From the NCBI GenBank assembly GCA_029863735.1, contig JAOTUT010000036.1:1-10076 (forward strand): a stretch of DNA of 10,076 bases. The letters are read 5' to 3'. The notes below the pieces were generated by a model. It had not been told where the DNA came from, did no database searches, and worked only from the letters and a program-made list of their open reading frames with translations. Source of the stretch: Ignavibacteria bacterium (GTDB lineage: Bacteria > Bacteroidota > Ignavibacteria > Ignavibacteriales > Ignavibacteriaceae). Position 1 is the stretch's first letter, and each line of letters begins with the position of its first letter. The translations under genes were made by a program, and so were the position numbers. Below, piece by piece: positions 6,910-10,076 of the stretch.

Positions 6910-7290
6910 TTAATCTCTGTGAACTGTTTCTGGTGAGAAAGCTGGTAAACAGATTGCAACGTATTCTGCACCTCCAGGATTAGGTGTGCTGTATCTTATC
7001 CACTCACCGGCATATGTTATTATTGCCTGACCTTCATTTACGTTAAATATTTTGTCTTTGGTTGCAACTTTTAACATTCCTTTCAAAACTAAAGTATATT
7101 CATCAAACTCGGGCGTTTGGCCGGGTTCTTCCCAGCCTGCAGGGCTTGTCATTTTTGCTATACTGATATTTGTTGTAGATGAATTTACTCTTCCAATAAA
7201 TTCTTGAATAATTTTTGGTTTGTTACCTGCACATTCAACACCTGAAGGTGTCTTAATTATTGTTGGCAAAGTTATAACTCCTTTATTCAT
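6910..7290 (-). CDS. Small cupin-domain protein
   Basis: This is a single-domain cupin of 126 residues, probably cytoplasmic, with no signal or membrane segment. The core runs from about residue 40 to 112; GWEEPGQTPEFDEYTLVLKG (52-71) corresponds to cupin motif 1 and GEWIRYSTPNPGG (95-107) to motif 2. The usual His-x-His metal ligands are replaced by Gln/Glu (Gln58, Glu61, Glu64), and motif 2 lacks its His, so metal binding is uncertain. I chose ATG at 7290, which overlaps the transporter stop by eight bases (ATGAATAA), over TTG at 7314; the shorter start gives a cleaner N-terminus and tight coupling. An AGGAG lies 15 bases upstream, somewhat far. Cupins of this kind may bind sugars, acids or ligands; the role here is not known. 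Confidence 0.75.
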   Translation of the reverse strand: MNKGVITLPTIIKTPSGVECAGNKPKIIQEFIGRVNSSTTNISIAKMTSPAGWEEPGQTPEFDEYTLVLKGMLKVATKDKIFNVNEGQAIITYAGEWIRYSTPNPGGAEYVAICLPAFSPETVHRD

Positions 7291-8566
7291 GTAATTCTTT
7301 AAATTCTCCTGCAATTTTTACAAAAATATAGATTGCAAGAATTCCTACAACTGTATGCCCGGCAAGCATGTACATAATATATTCTGGAGTACCAGAGGCT
7401 TCAAAACTTCCCATAATTCCTGTATATATTCCGCTAAGCGTGGCTCCGATAAATGTTGCAATAAAGTTTGTTCCCATATACAATCCCGCTTTTTCTTTAG
7501 GAGCAATCCACATAATATATTCCTGAATTCGCGGAGATGAAATCATCTCACCAACTGCGAATAGAAACACACCTAAAAATATTAAACCGCTTCCTACGTT
7601 TATTGCTAAACCTAGCACAACAAATCCTGTAGCGTATACAAGCATTCCAAACATAAACGATGGTATAGCCTGACGTTTTTCAAAGATGTGCGAAACAAGT
7701 AATTGAAATACGATAATTATGTAACCTGTATGAGAAATCGCCTCGGCATTAATTTTCCATGTTCCATTATCGTTGTTGGATATTAAATTTGTTATTGTTT
7801 CACCCAGGATTGACTTAACACTCAAGTAAAGTGTAGCGGTATTAAAATAATCGTTTATGTAAACAGCAAGCACGTTAAAAAATGCCCAAAACGGCATCCA
7901 GAAAAATACACCCAACATAATTATGAAAACTAAAAATTTAACATTGGAAAGAGCTTCACGCATATCTTTAAATTTATTTTTAAGCGTTACTCCTTCAATT
8001 TCTCTGGGCGGTTCCTTATAAAAGATTAGTGTAATTAAAAACATTACGCCAACTGCTGCAGCTGCTGTAATGAATACATAATCCCAGGACCAGCCTCGTA
8101 ATTTTCCCATTATTATTGGGCCAAACGATGCACCAATATTTACCATCTGATAAAAAATTCCGAAGCCGAGAGTTTTATTTGTTGAATCTGTAGTTACTCT
8201 TACCGTAGCAGAAATTAATGGCTTAAAAATTCCAGCAGCAAATCCGATGCTAAGCATTGCCAGAGCAATTCCGGAAAAAGTTTCTGTTATTATTAATAGC
8301 AAAATGGATGGTAAATATGCCATGTAAGAGATGATTAGCATTTTTTTGAAACCGTACTTATCTGCAAATGTTCCTGAAAAAAGCGGTATCAGATAAGAGA
8401 GTGCTAAAAATATGCTTTGAATAATTCCAAGATCACCCTTGGAATAACCTAGCTGCTGCAAATAAATACCGAAGCCCATGTAGATGCCGTAATATGCAAA
8501 TCTTTCAAGTACCTCGATGCTGTTTGCAATCCAGAATACAAAAGGGAAGCGAGTTCTGTTTTTCAT
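7283..8566 (-). CDS. MFS transporter resembling the POT/PTR proton-coupled oligopeptide family
   Basis: This is a 427-residue inner-membrane transporter with about twelve hydrophobic segments. Near the N-terminus is EVLERFAYYG, containing Glu18-x-x-Glu21-Arg22, the ExxER motif of proton-coupled oligopeptide transporters. GTFADKYGFKK (about 65-75) is MFS motif A between helices 2 and 3. A polar loop around residues 255-275 separates two hydrophobic halves. It is shorter than most POT members (450-500 residues, often 14 helices), so it may be a POT-like MFS protein with another substrate. The start ATG at 8566 has only a weak AGG upstream. The gene follows the ACT gene by 46 bases and overlaps the cupin. 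Import of a peptide or similar solute is likely but not shown. Confidence 0.85.
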   Translation of the reverse strand: MKNRTRFPFVFWIANSIEVLERFAYYGIYMGFGIYLQQLGYSKGDLGIIQSIFLALSYLIPLFSGTFADKYGFKKMLIISYMAYLPSILLLIITETFSGIALAMLSIGFAAGIFKPLISATVRVTTDSTNKTLGFGIFYQMVNIGASFGPIIMGKLRGWSWDYVFITAAAAVGVMFLITLIFYKEPPREIEGVTLKNKFKDMREALSNVKFLVFIIMLGVFFWMPFWAFFNVLAVYINDYFNTATLYLSVKSILGETITNLISNNDNGTWKINAEAISHTGYIIIVFQLLVSHIFEKRQAIPSFMFGMLVYATGFVVLGLAINVGSGLIFLGVFLFAVGEMISSPRIQEYIMWIAPKEKAGLYMGTNFIATFIGATLSGIYTGIMGSFEASGTPEYIMYMLAGHTVVGILAIYIFVKIAGEFKELHE

Positions 8567-8612
8567 TCGAACCTATGATTGTTTAGAAAATAATTAAAAG
8601 TGATTTTTAGTG

Positions 8613-9026
8613 TTAAACCTTTAAAGCATTTGTAGCCCGCTCATAATCCTCAGGTCTTACATAAAGTAAATAGCCAAAGCTGCCTTTGTTGTCAGTAACA
8701 CCGTTCGATGCGTAAACATTTACATTTGCTTCAAACAGAATTTGATGGATATCTGCAACTGCGCCTAACTCATCATCACCCTGAACCAATAAGGCTGGAT
8801 GAGGCCCATCAAGATTGAAACCGGCATTTTTAGCTTCATTGATTAATTTTTCTGGAATTTCAGGGAAGAGTGTTAGCTGCGTTCTGTCTGGCCCAACCGG
8901 AATAGCTGTAAAGGCAAGAAGATTAATACCGCTTTTCTCTAATGTTGCAAGCAACTTGTATGCTTCCCCTGGCTGATCCACAACTGAGCAGTAGTAATAT
9001 TCTACTTTTCTTATTTTGAATGCCAT
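8613..9026 (-). CDS. Double ACT-domain protein
   Basis: This 137-residue protein appears to be two ACT domains in tandem with nothing else: the first near residues 8-55 (VVDQPGEAYKLLATLEKSGIN, the typical D-x-PG start of an ACT helix), the second near 77-135. ACT domains bind small molecules, often amino acids, and act as regulatory subunits. No catalytic domain is fused to it, so it probably acts as a ligand sensor or by binding a partner. I chose ATG at 9026 because GGGAGG (9031-9036) lies four bases upstream; the longer GTG start at 9038 would overlap that ribosome site. It is the first gene of the operon, divergent from trmB. The ligand and partner are unknown. Confidence 0.8.
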   Translation of the reverse strand: MAFKIRKVEYYYCSVVDQPGEAYKLLATLEKSGINLLAFTAIPVGPDRTQLTLFPEIPEKLINEAKNAGFNLDGPHPALLVQGDDELGAVADIHQILFEANVNVYASNGVTDNKGSFGYLLYVRPEDYERATNALKV

Positions 9027-9030
9027 ATAT

Positions 9031-9036
9031 CCTCCC
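9031..9036 (-). promoter_or_regulatory. Ribosome binding site deciding the ACT gene start
   Basis: GGGAGG on the minus strand lies four bases before ATG 9026. It falls inside the possible GTG-start extension, which therefore is unlikely to be translated. Confidence 0.65.
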
Positions 9037-9065
9037 ACTATTTATTATGAAATAAATATTTTTAC

Positions 9066-9106
9066 TTGACACTTAAATTTACATTTTGAACATTGCGAGA
9101 AATGTT
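9066..9106. promoter_or_regulatory. Dyad and -35-like box between the ACT gene and trmB
   Basis: AACATT (9089-9094) and AATGTT (9101-9106) are perfect six-base arms around GCGAGA. On the plus strand a consensus -35 TTGACA lies at 9066-9071, and 17 bases later the left arm of the dyad takes the place of a weak -10. The site lies in the 150-base divergent spacer, so a bound regulator could act in both directions. The remainder of the spacer (9107-9176) is AT-rich with no clear signal and no Shine-Dalgarno before trmB. Confidence 0.35.
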
Positions 9107-9176
9107 TCAGAAGCAAACTAAGTATTTATATCTGGTTTTTCAATATAAAGTAAAATAAAATTTAACAGATACCTAT

Positions 9177-9818
9177 ATGGCAAGAACCAAACTTAAAAAG
9201 TTTACAAAATTAAGTAAATTGACAAATGTATTTAATATCAAGAGTCCTGATATAAAAGAGACACTACACAATTATTTCAAAGCTGGAAAGAATTTTACGC
9301 TTGAAATTGGTTGCGGACACGGAGATTACTCAGTTGAGTTAGCACAGAAATTCCCAAATAGAAACTTTATAGGAATCGATATCAAGGGCGCGAGAATATA
9401 TAGAGGAGCTATGGTAACAGAAGAACTGAAATTAAACAATGTTGCATTTGTTATAACCAGGGCTGAAAGGCTGAATGAAATCTTCATCCCGAAGTCAATT
9501 GAAGAAATTTACATACCTTTTCCCGAGCCGCACGTTAGAAGAACAAGCCAAAACAGAAGGTTAATTTCACCCTCTTTCCTAAAAATTTATAAAGAATTAT
9601 TGGTTGATTCAGGCATACTGCACTTCAGAACTGATAGTCAGGAATTATTTGAATACGCTATTAAGAGTATCGCAGATTCACAGGGAGAAATTCTTCACTT
9701 AACCGAAGACTTGCATAATGATGAAAATTTAAAAATCAAATCAATAATAATGACCAGCTTCGAAAAGCATTACATCAATGGAGGCAGAAAAATTAAATAT
9801 ATCTGTTTTAGGTTTTAA
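9177..9818 (+). CDS. trmB: tRNA (guanine-N7-)-methyltransferase
   Basis: TrmB uses S-adenosylmethionine to methylate N7 of guanine 46 in the variable loop of tRNA. The 213-residue protein has SAM motif I LEIGCGHGDYS (42-52), FIGIDIKGARIYRGA (64-78) for the ribose contact, the family motif PFPEPHVRRTSQNRRL (114-129), FRTDSQELFEY (150-160) and the C-terminal TSFEKHYINGGRKIKY (193-208). The catalytic-loop motif differs from the usual FPDPWPKKRH form: Glu replaces the second Asp and His-Val-Arg-Arg-Thr follows, although the NRRL end and the RTD are kept. The start ATG at 9177 gives MARTKLKKF, a basic tail common in the family; no Shine-Dalgarno is visible. It has no cotranscribed neighbour in view. 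Confidence 0.9.
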   Translation: MARTKLKKFTKLSKLTNVFNIKSPDIKETLHNYFKAGKNFTLEIGCGHGDYSVELAQKFPNRNFIGIDIKGARIYRGAMVTEELKLNNVAFVITRAERLNEIFIPKSIEEIYIPFPEPHVRRTSQNRRLISPSFLKIYKELLVDSGILHFRTDSQELFEYAIKSIADSQGEILHLTEDLHNDENLKIKSIIMTSFEKHYINGGRKIKYICFRF

Positions 9819-9845
9819 TTCACATTAAATTTTATTGGAATTTGT

Positions 9846-9853
9846 TATCTTTG
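9846..9853 (+). promoter_or_regulatory. TAnnTTTG-type -7 box upstream of the right-edge lipoprotein
   Basis: TATCTTTG is an exact match to the Bacteroidota -7 element, 27 bases before the candidate GTG start. No matching -33 TTTG is found at 19-21 bases upstream, so it is only a half-supported promoter. Confidence 0.3.
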
Positions 9854-9879
9854 ATTAGTGTTAAACTATTGATTCCTTC

Positions 9880-10076
9880 GTGTCATTAAAAATTCCAGGG
9901 TTTGCAATCCTAAAAGAGGATATTCATATTCATATTAAGATTTTAGTAAAATATTGTGCCATCGCGGTAGTGATATTGATTTCATTTAGCTGCACAAAAA
10001 AACCAGCAGAACCGGAAAAAAGTCTAAATGAAAAGTTAAACTTCAATTATTCGGATTACTCCACGATTTTTAAAAA
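9880..10076 (+). CDS. Probable lipoprotein, N-terminal part only (right edge)
   Basis: An open frame runs from the stop codons at 9856-9864 to the window edge. It encodes a basic segment, a hydrophobic stretch AIAVVILISFS, a Cys (codon 9991-9993) followed by TKKPAEPEK, the pattern of a bacterial lipoprotein with a lysine-rich linker. About 27 residues beyond the Cys are visible, too few to name a family. There is no ATG in frame; GTG at 9880 is the only standard alternative and would put the Cys at residue 38 after an unusually long n-region. AAAGAGG (9913-9919) resembles a ribosome site but only ATT codons follow it. A sequencing error or an unusual start is possible. Confidence 0.5.
   Translation, partial: MSLKIPGFAILKEDIHIHIKILVKYCAIAVVILISFSCTKKPAEPEKSLNEKLNFNYSDYSTIFK

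Noticed and set aside
7291..7314. TTG-start N-terminal extension of the cupin
   Set aside because: It adds eight residues coded within the end of the transporter gene and lies on the AGGAG that could serve the ATG at 7290.
7355..7540. Plus-strand frame within the transporter gene
   Set aside because: It is antisense to a well-supported transporter and its translation resembles no domain.

Overview
The window is AT-rich (about one-third G+C by eye) and reads as ordinary bacterial chromosome. Three things suggest the Bacteroidota/Chlorobiota side of the tree, with Ignavibacteria as a reasonable guess: the long B12-dependent ribonucleotide reductase, secreted or lipoprotein-type leaders such as GFS|Q, and TAnnTTTG-like promoter boxes. 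Clear Shine-Dalgarno sequences (AAGGAGG, GGGAGG) before several genes fit Ignavibacteria better than classical Bacteroides. This placement is inferred from protein and signal style only.

Layout. 1-2878 (minus) is nrdJ, an adenosylcobalamin-dependent class II ribonucleotide reductase with its 5' end complete and its C-terminal end cut by the left edge. 2879-3286 is a 408-base AT-rich divergent spacer with a good sigma70-like promoter for nrdJ and weaker promoter candidates for the opposite direction. 3287-5775 (plus) is a tight three-gene operon: an ABC-2 type ATPase (TTG start), its six-helix permease (ATGA overlap) and a secreted LolA-like protein. 5776-6067 is a convergent spacer packed with four successive inverted repeats. 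The last is a good intrinsic terminator for the minus-strand genes; the first three are unexplained.

6068-9026 (minus) is a probable four-gene operon, transcribed in the order double-ACT-domain protein, POT/MFS-type transporter, cupin, and dienelactone-hydrolase-like lipoprotein. The transporter and cupin genes overlap, and the operon ends at the terminator at 5951-6021. 9177-9818 (plus) is trmB (tRNA m7G46 methyltransferase), divergent from the ACT gene across a short spacer that holds an 18-base dyad. The right edge carries the start of a probable lipoprotein gene without an ATG start.

How the genes relate. The reductase and TrmB are housekeeping genes. The ABC/LolA-like operon looks like an envelope export system that moves a lipid-like or peptide substrate, possibly with a periplasmic carrier; that pairing is inference. 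The ACT/POT/cupin/DLH operon looks like a small-molecule uptake and processing module with a possible ligand-binding subunit; its substrate cannot be read from the sequence. No mobile element, CRISPR array, tRNA or rRNA was seen. The strongest candidate for something undescribed is the multi-hairpin block at 5780-5921.
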